Positions 52,590 to 63,562 of a stretch of 64,000 nt of DNA are shown here, piece after piece. A model generated the notes under the pieces. That model worked only from the letters and a program-made list of their open reading frames with translations. It ran no database searches and was not told the DNA's origin. The DNA is from Liolophura sinensis (Eukaryota; Mollusca; Polyplacophora; Chitonida; Chitonidae): contig NC_088306.1 of NCBI RefSeq assembly GCF_032854445.1, positions 21,425,764 to 21,489,763 on the forward strand. The letters run 5' to 3'. How positions within the stretch are numbered: position 1 is the stretch's first letter; every line of letters begins with the position of its first letter. A program made the position numbers and the translations under genes.

Positions 52590-53180
52590 GCCAGGAAGGC
52601 CAATTGCAAATAATCCCAGGCCAATGTGAAATAATTCCTGGTCAATGGGGAATTATTCCTGGCCAATGAGGAACAATTACACAAAGGCCATTGTGGAATT
52701 ATTCTGGGCCAAGTGCGGAATGTCACCCAAGGGCCAATAAGGAATGAATACGGATGGCCAAAACAGAATGGTTCATAGCCAAAGGGGAATGATCTGTGGT
52801 CAATGGGGAATTATTATGGCCAATGTGGAATTATTTCAGGTCAATGGGGAATGTTATTTACTTATTTATTTATTTGATTGGTGTCTTACGCTGTACTCAA
52901 GAATATTTCACTTATACGATGGCGGTCAGCATTATGGTGGGTGAAAACTGGGCAGAGCCCAGGGGAAACCCACGACCATCTACAGGTTGCTGGTAGACCT
53001 TCCCACATACGGCCGGAGAGGAAGCCAGCATGAGCTGGACTTGAACTCACAGCAACCGCATTGGTGAGAGACTCCTGGGTCATTACGCAATGGGGAATGA
53101 TTACAACTGCTGAATGACTCCCAATGACCAATAAGGAACGAATCCGGATGGCCAATACGAAACGATTCTTGGCCAATACA
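52590..53180. repeat. About 21 bp degenerate array split by a SINE
   Basis: Units like GGCCAATGTGGAATTATTCC-T run to 52853 and resume at 53088-53180. Units are variable in length (21-25 bp). Confidence 0.75.
52854..53087 (-). mobile_element. Main SINE inside the 21 bp array
   Basis: CAATGGGGAATG flanks it at 52842-52853 and 53088-53099. It is complete except for the tRNA acceptor end; it stops at TCATTACG. It is either a target duplication or neighbouring array units. Confidence 0.85.
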
Positions 53181-53183
53181 TGG

Positions 53184-53645
53184 GGGTTTTTCAATTGCTA
53201 GGACACATGAGATACATGTTTGAACAAAGAATTGTACATGTAGATTCACAAACTCTCATTTCAAAAGGGACCTACTGACTGTCAAACTGTCAATTTATTT
53301 CTTTATTTGATTGGTGTTTTATGTCGTACTCAAGAATATTTCACTCATTTGACAGCAGCCAGCATTATGGTAGAATGAAACCGGGCAGAGCACAAGGGAA
53401 ACCCAGGACCATCGGCAGATTACTGACAGACCTTCCTATGTACGGCCGAAGAGAAAAGCAGCATTAGCTAGACTTAAAATCATAGCGAATGCATTGGGGA
53501 GAGACTCCTGGGTCATTGCACTGCGCTGGCACAATAAGCACCACGGAGGCCCCTTTTCAAATGCTAGGACACATGAGGTGCATATTTGGACAAAGGATTC
53601 ATACGTCACGTAGATTCAATTTTTGACTGTCAAACTATCAAAGAC
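53184..53645. repeat. About 100 bp duplication flanking a SINE
   Basis: 53184-53290 and 53554-53643 share TTTTCAA-TGCTAGGACACATGAG-like, ACAAAG-ATT, GTAGATTCA and GACTGTCAAACT-TCAAA blocks in order. The SINE at 53291-53552 lies exactly between them. Confidence 0.65.
53291..53552 (-). mobile_element. Main SINE, full length
   Basis: It runs from tail TTTCTTTATTTGATTGGTGT to the head side ACCACGGAGGCCCC. It has diverged moderately from the reference copy at 22315. Confidence 0.85.
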
Positions 53646-55059
53646 ACATCCTTGTATGTGTATACTGATACCTAGAGATGGACTGCCAAATCTAATTTCT
53701 GGTAAACATTTCCCATGGAACCACCCAAAAGCAGTCTTTTCTTAAAACACTTTGGGAGAAAACAGCAGATATAATTTCAATCAGAAAATGACTCCATGAG
53801 GAAAAAAGCATTTCTGAGGAGATAGATGTGTACAGGTTACTTTGTTCTTTGTACAACAGTTACAAACTGTCACGAACTTGACATTATTATAGACAACAAA
53901 CAATTGAAAGACTTGTACAATGAGTGTCCTGGCGACGGCCCCACCCACTCAGTCATTGATTTCTCTTTCAGTAAGTACATTCAATCAGTATGACGAATGC
54001 TTAAGACTGTCATGAATCCATGACTGCTTTAACGCTACCAAGATAAACTTAGAATGGGCAATCTATATGTAGTGCAATGACTTTCTAAAAACAACCCATG
54101 ATTTGGTTTGGTGGGAAGGACTAAAGTACTATATAAAGTTACCAATTCAACGTGGTACAGAGTGCAAAGTGTGTATAACACCTACACAACTCGCGCACAG
54201 AAATATACACAGCTAATTCTCTGATCTTAACGTCCAGTCATATCTGAAACCTGAACATACCCTTCGCATGCGCATTTGATTTCATACAGATCATGCACAT
54301 CCAACTCAGAACGCAATTTTTCCAATAAAATAATATTTTTTTCTTGGCTGCCAGAAAACGATTATTCGCAGATCAAAAAATATATATATGAAGACAGTAC
54401 AGTGTTATATATTCCTCTGTTTGATTTAAGCTCTAAAGCTGTACTCAAGAATCTGAATGATTTTCTAGCAAAGCATTTATATTTACATCAAAATGTCCAC
54501 AGGTGTTTAAGGTTGACAGAAAATTAGAGAATTACATGGAATAAATATGTTTTTCTTTTCTTTTTTGCAAAGTAAATGCTTCCATAAATGGCTTCAGTTG
54601 TTTAGTCACAGGCCTAGTTATTCATAAATTCTTATTCAGTTTAGTTTCATTAACTTTTATTTCATTCATTTATGTCTTGTTTCGTTCTATTAGTACTTGT
54701 GTACTGTGTAAATGTGCCTGCGTGAGTGTAGACTGGTGGAGGGCCTCAGGGTAACTCAATAATGTACATGTACATGCATCTCGTAAGAGGAGTTGACAGA
54801 CGATAAAAGTCATTGCTGTATTATTATTATTATCAATGATTTATCATTTGCTGGAGCCCTCTGGTTTTAACAAACCTGTTTGAATGCAGTGCACATGTAT
54901 ACATATAAGGTATGCATTATGACTACGATCCTGATTAAATGAATTAATTTGAACTTCAAAGTAAAATTACAGACTACAGAAACATGGTCGTCATTAAAAG
55001 CAAAATGACAAGATTGCAATCATACTTCATAAAAAACATCAAAAGGTACATGAAGTTTT
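53645..55059. other. Upstream region, non-coding
   Basis: AT-rich sequence with a TTA run near 54820 and no recognisable coding exon or array. An 83-codon open frame at 54276-54527 has no similarity I know. Confidence 0.5.
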
Positions 55060-55128
55060 AATTTCATTTGATTGGTATTTTACGCCGTAATCAATAATAT
55101 TCCACTTTTATCACGGCAGCCATGCAGT
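55060..55128 (-). mobile_element. Main SINE, 3' fragment
   Basis: TTTCATTTGATTGGTATTTT followed by ACGCCGTAATCAATAATATT. Confidence 0.7.
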
Positions 55129-55376
55129 TTTGAACTCACAACCTAGACACACAATTTTGAAAAGACAATGACATAAACACACTGGAAATGAATAAATATC
55201 CATTACTAAATTCACAAGGATGGAATGATATGATGCCAAAACTTAAAACTGACAGTTTTCCTCATCAGAAATTATTCACAACTTCACAAAAAGGTCTTCC
55301 GTGGGATTATAAAATACATGAATCGATCAGATATCAAGCAAACTGTTTCAAGCAACATTAAAATGCTAAACTTTAC

Positions 55377-56202
55377 GCATGAAATACAGCACTTCAGAAT
55401 TTGTGTTCACGGTGTTTACTTGAACACTGAACCACTGTCAGACCGTCAGAGAGCTCACAGGATAACCAACATCCGCTGCTGGGATGTCATGTACGCGTGA
55501 AATACAGCACTTCAGAATTTGTGTTCACAGTGTTTACTTGAACACTGAACCACTGTCAGACTGTCAGAGAGCTCACAGGATAACCGACATCCGCTGCTGG
55601 GATGTCATGTACGCGTGAAATACAGCACTTCAGAATTTGTGTTCACAGTGTTTACTTGAACACTGAACCACTGTCAGACTGTCAGAGAGCTCACAGGATA
55701 ACCGACATCCGCTGCTGGGATGTCATGTACGCGTGAAATACAGCACTTCAGAATTTGTGTTCACGGTGTTTACTTGAACACTGAACCACTGTCAGACTGT
55801 TAGAGAGCTCACAGGATAACCGACATCCGCTGCTGGGATGTCATGTACGCGTGAAATACAGCACTTCAGAATTTGTGTTCACAGTGTTTACTTGAACACT
55901 GAACCACTGTCAGACTGTCAGAGAGCTCACAGGATAACCGACATCCGCTGCTGGGATGTCATGTACGCGTGAAATACAGCACTTCAGAATTTGTGTTCAC
56001 AGTGTTTACTTGAACACTGAACCACTGTCAGACCGTCAGAGAGCTCACAGGATAACCGACATCCGCTGCTGGGATGTCATGTACGCGTGAAATACAGCAC
56101 TTCAGAATTTGTGTTCACGGTGTTTACTTGAACACTGAACCACTGTCAGACCGTCACAGAGCTCACAGGATAACCGACATCCGCTGTTGGGATGTCATGG
56201 CA
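55377..56202. repeat. 118 bp tandem array, 7 copies
   Basis: Units starting GCGTGAAATACAGCACTTCA begin at 55377, 55495, 55613, 55731, 55849, 55967 and 56085. They differ at only a few positions. Each contains the hairpin CAGTGTT-TACTTG-AACACTG (7 bp stem, 6 nt loop; some copies CGGTGTT, which can still pair in RNA as G-U) and the sequence GTCATGTACGCGTGA at the junction. No open frame spans the array. Confidence 0.95.
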
Positions 56203-56590
56203 TAATTAAAACATACAGACAATCATTAACGAACAAGAACAGTGACCAACCACACTGTAAACATAAACATGATCAGCTGGTTCCAAGTTCCAGCTGGTAC
56301 GTTATTTCGTTATTTCGGATGGAAGGGGGCGTGCTTCTGTACAAGATGAAATGTCAAAGCAGAAAAAAATTACAGACTGGAGTTCCAATTAGGAAGTTTC
56401 TTTTCCTTTTTTTGTGGGTTTCTTTCATGCAAGATTTATTTTTTATGTCAATGATTTCTTTTTTTCCATCACAGGTTTTTATCTTTCTTTTTTTTCGGTT
56501 CAAGATTCAAGATAAATTCCTATGCTTTTGCAGGACTGCCATGATATGTACAGGTAATCCTGATCCATTCGATAGCAGTGGAAAGAATTA
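56203..56590. other. Unique T-rich sequence between array and SINE
   Basis: No feature is recognised here except T-rich stretches on the + strand (about 56398-56500). An open frame through it looks accidental. Confidence 0.5.
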
Positions 56591-56857
56591 ATTATTTATT
56601 TATTTATTTGATTGGTGTTTTACGCTGTACTCAAGAATGTTTCACTTATACGACGGCGGCCTGCATTATGGTGGGAGGAAACCGGGCAGAGCCTGGGGGG
56701 AAACCCAAAACCATCCGCACATTGCCGCAGAAATTCCCACGTACAGCTGGAGAGGAAGCCAGCATGAGCTGGACTTGAACTCCCAGCGACTGCATTGGTG
56801 AGAAGCTCCTGGGTCATTACGCTGCCATAGCGCACTAACTGAGCCATTGAGGTTCCT
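56591..56857 (-). mobile_element. Main SINE, full length, with target duplication
   Basis: The flanks GAAAGAATTA (56581-56590) and AAAAGAATTA (56859-56868) form a near-perfect duplication. The tRNA head reads CCTCAATGGCTCAGTTAGTG on the - strand. Confidence 0.88.
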
Positions 56858-56929
56858 GAAAAGAATTAGATGTTATCACTTTTGCGGTCAAGTGAATTCG
56901 ACTTGATCAATTTTGGTGGGAAAAATATT

Positions 56930-57330
56930 TCAGTAATTCTCCAACCTTTTCGCATTGTTTGCAAGGTGTTTATTCATACATATTCTAAAGGCATTATCCT
57001 GAGTAGAATGTTAAATTACACTTTTTTTAAAGCAATTATTGACCCATCCACCCAACGTAGTTTTGTCTCAAAAATCAAACTGAGCTTCCTCTCCGGCCGT
57101 ACATGGGAAAGTCTGCCAGCAATCTATGGATGGTCGTGGGTTTCCAACAGGCTCTGCCCGGTTTTCTCCCACCATAATGCTGGTCATCGTATAAGTGAAA
57201 TATTCTTGAGTACGCCGTAAAACACCTAACAAATGAATAAATAAAATCAAACTGAAAATGTGCATAAGTTGCACTGAACGTCACTCTTTCATATCCAAAA
57301 ACAATATCTTGAAAATACAAACAGAAAATA
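56930..57330. repeat. Dispersed repeat, copy 1, interrupted by a SINE
   Basis: CAACCTTTTCGCATTGTTTG, CAAGGTGTTTATTCA and AAAATCAAACTGA on the left and GTGCATAAGTTGCACTGAA on the right match 60888-61110 in the same order. The SINE at 57084 is absent from that second copy. Confidence 0.65.
57084..57242 (+). mobile_element. Main SINE, 5'-truncated, 13 bp target duplication
   Basis: A perfect AAAATCAAACTGA lies at 57071-57083 and 57243-57255. Body from GCTTCCTCTCCGGCCGTACA to the tail CCTAACAAATGAATAAAT. It points opposite to most neighbours. Confidence 0.92.
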
Positions 57331-58711
57331 AAAAAATACTGTGCACGGTGATAGTACAATTTATACAATGGAATAGGAACTTGTTGATCTTGGACAAAAT
57401 GTGTTTATTCATGAATTTCATAATAAATTTTTTACTGTACTTCAAAATTTTTCACAGAGTGAAAAGTTTTCCGTGTCAACAACAAACAAAAAACCCCCCA
57501 AAAAGGTTCAAGTCTTGACGTTTTTCTGGTTTGAGATGTCACTGCTGTTAGAGCAACAAGCCAACAGCACACTGAAAAAGAACCCTTCAGTTCTTCCAGT
57601 CAGAATTGTAGTAACTAGAAAGACTACCCCCATCAGGCCTGGATCTGCTAGACATATGTCTGTGAGCTAAAAACTTGTGTAAACAGAACAAGTGATGTTT
57701 GTAAACAAGCCTGCTGGGGAATCAGTGTGTAATCACAACCCCAGTGTAGCACACAAGAGACAACGGAGAACTCCTACAACTTCTTCCTGTCTGTAACAAG
57801 ACAGTCCAAAGCTGTGAACTCATTTGTTCTTTCCTTTATTACATGCAATGACTGGTGCATGTGTGCTCATTTACCATATATGAAATACACACACAATGCA
57901 ATGTCACAGAAGAAAAAATGTGTTGTACAGTTGTTGGAACCATTTCTGTAGCTCGTCACAGTCTCCCATATCAGCTCACTACAGGTATCTATGTTAAACA
58001 CTCTTTAAATACAAAATAAAGGATGAAATCAAATGAAGCACATCTAGATCTGTGGCACATATTAAAAGAATAAACACTGTACAAGAAAACAGATGGATTT
58101 ATTTTTTAGTAAAATTACTGCAATGGAGTAAAATTCTTCTAAAAACACCAGATTCGTGTAGCTGTTGGATATCAATGATGTCACATCCATATTTTGGTTT
58201 GAAAAAGTTCAATGTTTGTGTAAACAACCCCAAACTCAAATGTCACTTTTAGGTCATTTAGGGTGCCTTACAAACAGTAAGACAAATTCCAAACTAATCC
58301 TACGATCTCTTTAGTCATGGGCCAATAGATTATTTATACATATAGTGTCATACATCATTCTAACAGGACTGCTACCTGCCGATTAGCTGTAAACTTTTTA
58401 TGGTAGGAACAGGACACTGATTAGGATGTAGCTGTCTCTGCCAGCCAGAGCTAATGGATTGGATTGGAGAACGTCGTTGTTGTTGTTGTTGTTGTTGGGC
58501 TAGTGGTCTCAACCCACATGTACTATACCATTTTCACATACTTTGACAACAGTACTGTGACTGTTTGGAGTAATTAAGGTAACACCAATTTCATTTTCTG
58601 TTTTACGGCCAAACCAACAGTGAAAAAATCAGAAAATGAAATAAAAATAAAAAACTCAAAATCCATCTGACTACTATTGCTGCATGTAATTAAAATATGG
58701 ACAAAAGCAAA
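57331..58711. other. Upstream region, non-coding
   Basis: AT-rich sequence with a GTT microsatellite at 58478-58498. No exon was recognised. Confidence 0.5.
58478..58498. repeat. GTT microsatellite
   Basis: Seven trinucleotide units of GTT. Confidence 0.85.
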
Positions 58712-58853
58712 GAATTTATTTATTTATTTATTTATTTACTTATTTGACTGCTGTTTTACGCCTTTCTCAAGAATACTCCATTTATACAACGGTGGCCAGC
58801 AATATGGTGGGAGGAAACCGTGCAGAGCCCGGGGGAAACCCACAACCATCCGT
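58712..58853 (-). mobile_element. Main SINE, 5'-truncated
   Basis: A long TTTATTTATTTATTTATTTA tail, body GGTGGCCAGCAATATGGTGG, ending ACCATCCGTG. Confidence 0.85.
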
Positions 58854-58976
58854 GCACAGTATGTTTGCATATGTTTATTTGGATACCCAATTCGCCATAA
58901 GCTAGTCCAAAAATTAAGCCCAAATTAAACACGAGTTGGAAATTATGAACACAATTGATTACATAATATTTAAAAT

Positions 58977-59057
58977 ACTCAAAATACTTCACTTAGAAGA
59001 CGGCCAGCACTATGGTGGGAGGAAAGCAGGCTGAGCCTGGGGGAAACTCACAATCGA
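58977..59057 (-). mobile_element. Main SINE, body fragment without tail
   Basis: ACTCAAAATACTTCACTTAG, GACGGCCAGCACTATGGTGG, GAGCCTGGGGGAAACTCAC. Confidence 0.7.
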
Positions 59058-59983
59058 ATTAGATTTATAAGACTTTGAATGTGTCCTACATGTAAATTCT
59101 AATAATTGTTTTTTCCATTCCTTCTTAGTAAGTCAAAATTAAGCCTTATGCTACATGTATTTCAACTGATTTACATTTTAGACAGGCTATAATAGAAAAC
59201 TTAATATCTGGCTTAACAATAATGACCATGGATTTGTTTGAAGCCAAATGAATTTTATATTATACTGTCATGAAAACAAAACAAAAAAATGGAGAAAACA
59301 CATTAAACAATCTGAATAAAATGACAGACACGTGTATAAGAGAGACATGAATCTCATTTATCTTCATAATAACTTCAGCTTTATTTTTTTTTTGGTACAA
59401 AAATATGGCCACAGTGGATTTTTTTTCCCCTTTTTCATGACGGTATTCTCATCTAAAGCTTCCTGATGAAAACTGATCAATACATTACTCTAATGAAGAA
59501 CGTGTATGGACAGGGGAGCTAATCAATTGCCAAAAAAAAAAAACACATTTCTTCTGCGAAAAATCAAGTCATGACAGTGGTGCATATATGCAACCAGAGA
59601 AAGATACACCATTTCGCAATTGTGTTGTTATTTGAAATCAAAAAATGAAGCCTTATGTGCCCCAGAATCTTCAGCTTTCACATTTTTCATATGATTTAGG
59701 GGAAAAAAATTGCTTTTTTTTGAAATCATAATTCATTGATTTTTACAGTCCAAATCCTTCACACAGATGATGCCAGTCCCAGGATGTAACATTGCTTGCT
59801 AACATTATGAAATGTCTTGGTAAAATGGGTTACAAGATAACGAGATGTGAGCTTTTAATGAAATCCTCCTTTAATACCAGTATATGAAATATACATGTAG
59901 TGTCATCAGTGTCTCAATGTATGTTTTAATTTGTTACCAATGTTCAAATGAAATTCACATTACTGTAATTCTGCTATTTTTGA
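59058..59983. other. Upstream region, non-coding
   Basis: AT-rich with homopolymer runs (T at 59383-59392, A at 59533-59543). Nothing else is recognised. Confidence 0.5.
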
Positions 59984-60129
59984 TTTACTTATTCATTTAT
60001 TTGATTCCTGTCTTATGCCGTACCCATGAATATCTTACTTATACGATGTTGGCCAGCAGTGGAACAAAACTGGGCAGAGCCAGGGGGGAACTCCACGAAT
60101 ATGGGCAGGATCCTGACAGACCTTACCAC
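59984..60129 (-). mobile_element. Main SINE, 5'-truncated
   Basis: Tail TACTTATTCATTTATTTGAT; the body is diverged. A probable target duplication TCTGCTATTTTTGA (59970-59983) / TCTGCTCTTTTTTA (60130-60143) matches at 12 of 14 positions. Confidence 0.75.
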
Positions 60130-60297
60130 TCTGCTCTTTTTTAGTACAGATATTAATGGTGCTGAAAGCAAAAAAACTGCATTTCTCTCCCAGTTTTTCA
60201 AGAAATACTATTAGATAAGCATGTTTTGTTTATCAGGTGGACTAACCATATGACAAAAGAGAAACTGTTTATTTCTGATGCCATCAAATGCATACTG

Positions 60298-60390
60298 GTT
60301 AAAAGGGGCAGGCCATATGTCCCAAAAAAAGGGTAGATCGTACGTCCCAAAAAGGGGGCAGACCATATGTCCCAAAATCGGGGCATTCAG
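60298..60390. repeat. Tandem repeat, about 30 bp, 3 copies
   Basis: Units GGGGCAGGCCATATGTCCCA then AAAAAA, diverged in the middle copy. Confidence 0.75.
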
Positions 60391-60887
60391 TACTTTTGTA
60401 ACACTCAGTAAAGAGGATTAGTTGGCCTGGTGTCAGTATAATGTAACTGGATGGGGTGTTCAGCGCCTTTGGCAAGATACCTCAGCCACATGCGACAATA
60501 ACCATTGTCTTGGGTACTATTATATCTATGATAAATGTGAATCATTGTCTTTTGGTTGTGCATGGATTTGAACTGAGAGTTCATGGCTGGAAATCCCTGG
60601 GTGCGCTTTATAGGACAAACAGTTTTCAATGCAAACTACCTTTCCCCCACCCCCACCTTCCTGAGGTACATCGTGTTTATGTAACAAGTTAAAAGCACAA
60701 AGATGTCTTGATTTGGCTAAGTGGAATATACAGGATATAAATGGGGTAGAAATGTGGATGTGAGATAGACATATTTTAATCTCAGGTTTGAACAGATGCT
60801 TTACAACTTACCTCTTAATGATAACATCAAATAAGGCTTTAGCACAACCTTGAAGGCTTAATAACATGTGTAGTTGGAATTACATAC

Positions 60888-61110
60888 CGTAATTCGTCAA
60901 CCTTTTTGCATGTTTGCAAGGTCATTATTCAAGCATATAATGAAGGCATTACACAATCTGTGTTGGCTGATCAAATTATACTTGTGAAGCCCTGAAACTG
61001 GCCAATCCAGCAATTGTAGTATCATTTCCAAAATCAAATTAAATTAAATATGCAAACGTGCATAAATTTCACTGAAAGCTGCTCTTTCAAGTGCAAAAAG
61101 ATTGAGGAAT
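60888..61110. repeat. Dispersed repeat, copy 2
   Basis: It matches 56930-57330 without the SINE: CAACCTTTTTGCATGTTTGC, AAGGTCATTATTCA, AAAATCAAATTAAA, GTGCATAAATTTCACTGAAA. Confidence 0.65.
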
Positions 61111-61484
61111 TAGTGCAAATGACTTTTGTTCTTCATGTACTTTCAGGGCCATATCTAGAAAAAAAACTTGAAAATTCTTATCCTAAACTTTACACTTAAA
61201 GTTTTAGTAATTTTTTTTCAAAATCCAACTCAAAATGAAGGTTTTAAGTCTGTGAATGATAGCCATTATCATGAATTTTCGTTCAATTTACTTTTATTAC
61301 AGCTTGATTAGTTCGGGGAGCACGAAATGCAGTTTGGTAGCACAAACATTTTCCAGAACTGAGTTCATAAGCTACGTTTGTACAGTGTGATGTACAGGTA
61401 CTTGTTCTAACTTCTCAGTGTTGAGCACCAAACAAAGGCAGCAAAAAGTACCATTTTTAACGTCTTTGGTATCAACTGACCCAG

Positions 61485-61552
61485 GTTTGATCCCGGGTCT
61501 CTCGACTTCAAAGATGAGGCTCTAACCATTAGCCCCTCTGAAGCAGTCAAAA
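61485..61552 (-). mobile_element. tRNA-like SINE head of another family
   Basis: On the - strand GGGGCTAATGGTTAGAGCCT resembles an A box region and GGGATCAAACCTGGG a B box. Cloverleaf pairing looks poor for a working tRNA, so I read it as a SINE head. Confidence 0.5.
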
Positions 61553-62268
61553 CATCGCAACGAGTGTAAGTCATCTCACTCTATTCATCAAGACATGACA
61601 AGAGTCTGCCTGTTTGGACATGACTTCGTTCTGGCGCATACTGTTTACAAGGAGCCAAGTCGCTTCATATTAAAGCTGCTGATCATGAAATTCCAAGAGG
61701 CTCTGATGATTATATCATATCTACAAAATGTATTAAAAATATTTCAAAAGAAGAAGAAAAATTGAAAGGCACAAAAACATTTGTTTTTTTTTTGCATGTC
61801 CTGCACGTATATGATTAACTCACTAATAAGAATCTTCCAAGGAAATCAGTGTAATCAAGTTACAAAAAAAAAACAGACGTAACAAAATACTTGGCTCTGG
61901 CTGTATCGGTAAATTAATTACCCAGCTGCCACTAGTTAACAGACAACCAATCAAGGAGCTTCTCACAACTCTGTGAGGAATGTACACCAAGCCAAATGCC
62001 CAAGCCAATAACTGCTATCTTGCACATAAACTTCACAGATGCCTTTTCTACCTCGACAGCTGGAGACTTCTTAGCCAGTAGCTCAAGAACAGAATTGGAT
62101 GCCTTATAATGATATGCGTTACATGTTGTGCAATATGTCTGTGCAGGTGCCGATTAAACTGGTCAAGTTTCACTGTTTGGTTCAAAAACACCAATACATG
62201 TAGTGAACAGTGTTACTGTCAATTCCGTTAACAAAAAAATAAGGTTGATTCAAGGCCAATAAGTACAA
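61553..62268. other. Upstream region, non-coding
   Basis: AT-rich, no exon, array or clear mobile element recognised. Confidence 0.5.
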
Positions 62269-62425
62269 ATATTTATTTATTTATATGATTGGTGTTTTAC
62301 AAGAATGGTGTACTCAAGAATATTTCACTTACATGACGGCAGCCAACACTATGGTGGGATGAAACCGGGCAAAGCCCGGAAGAAATCCACAACCATCTGC
62401 AGGTTGCTGACAGACCTACCCACCT
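62269..62425 (-). mobile_element. Main SINE, 5'-truncated
   Basis: Tail ATTTATTTATTTATATGATT with a small insertion (AAGAATGGT) after TGTTTTAC; body GGCAGCCAACACTATGGTGG. Confidence 0.8.
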
Positions 62426-62849
62426 ATAAATGCAACTACATACAGGTGCATGCACATGTACCTTGTGTTTGAATGAAAAGCAATCAAACTTTTTCTCAAA
62501 ACATAACAAAAAGCTAGTGAATGAATTAATACCTACATGTACATTACATTTTAAATTTCCAGTCAAAATACAGGCTACAACGATGAAATCAACAATCTTG
62601 ATTCTTGGCTTGCTCTTTTTGTTTAATTTTACACAGTACATAACTGTTTACTTACATGCATTTGACAGTCTATTCAAGAAATTTTCAAGTATGTACATGT
62701 ACACAATTGGACGTTCGATGAGACTGAGCACTGGAGGATAATGTTGCACAGAGCGCCATGCAAGAGACACCTTAAATGGCCTCTAATATCATCCATGACT
62801 GAGCTACTCATGTTTCCAGACTCTGAGAGTTTTACTAATTTCAGAAAGA

Positions 62850-62990
62850 TGTTTTTAGGACTGTTTGGAAGGCAAGATGATATCCTACTAGGAAAATTTA
62901 AGTTTCAGCTCCAAAAGTAATATCTTATGACATTTATTTGCCTTCAAAAAATGCATCTTGTGGGTCGAAATTTTGTGTCATTTAGGGTAG
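62850..62990. repeat. Dispersed repeat, second copy of the family at 31040
   Basis: It shares CTGTTTGGAAGGCAAGATGA, TATGACATTTATTTGCCTTC and GGGTCGAAATTTTGTGTCAT with 31040-31220 in the same order. Confidence 0.5.
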
Positions 62991-63261
62991 GTTCATGTAG
63001 CCTTGACAGTTGGAGCTGGATTTGAACACTCAACCTCATACATGTCATAGATCAAGGGACAGGTGTCCCGGTAGGATCGAGAGTCAAAATATACCGAACT
63101 CTTCACAGTGATGACCTCAACAAAAGTGAAGTCATTCAATATGATGCAATGGTGTCATATGTATCAGATTTTATTTACATCAAGGTAAAACAACATCAAC
63201 AGGAACAAAATATAACAATAAATTATTTACCAGTCTAAAATTAGGAATATTTGCATGATGC

Positions 63262-63353
63262 AATTTATTTATTCATTTGATTGTTGTTCTACGCCGCACT
63301 CAAGAATATTTCACTTATACGACGGCGACCAACATTACGGTGGGAGGAAACTG
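63262..63353 (-). mobile_element. Main SINE, 3' fragment
   Basis: TTTATTCATTTGATTGTTGT, then ACGCCGCACTCAAGAATATT and GGCGACCAACATTACGGTGG. It shares the GTTGTT and CGCCGCACT changes with the next copy at 63414. Confidence 0.8.
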
Positions 63354-63413
63354 CATTATACAAAGTCATCTTCATAATGACCCAGGCACAATCTGAGGGC
63401 ATCATTTTTCTGT

Positions 63414-63562
63414 TATTTATTTATTTATTTATTTGATTGTTGTTTTACGCCGCACTCAAGAATATTTCACTTATATGACGGCGACTAGCATTATAGTGGG
63501 AGAAAACCGGGCATAGCCTGAGAGAAACTCATGACCACCCACAGGTTGATGGGAGACCTTGA
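63414..63562 (-). mobile_element. Main SINE, 5'-truncated
   Basis: Tail TTATTTATTTATTTATTTGA, body GGCGACTAGCATTATAGTGG. It shares subfamily changes with the copy 60 bp to the left. Confidence 0.85.

Noticed and set aside
54276-54527. 83-codon + strand open frame
   Set aside because: It lies in AT-rich sequence with no recognisable motif, repeat or exon structure.
57401-57670. 89-codon + strand open frame ending near 57670
   Set aside because: It has no family similarity and overlaps AT-rich sequence next to a dispersed repeat; it is probably accidental.
60812-60867. Possible alternative arrestin start exon on the - strand: ATG, 18 codons, AG, then GTAAGT, in the right phase for exon 2
   Set aside because: The phase and donor fit, but the encoded 18 residues do not resemble any arrestin N-terminus, the start context is weak, and the exon at 49113 gives the expected short TRVFKK start. 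Transcript data could reopen it.
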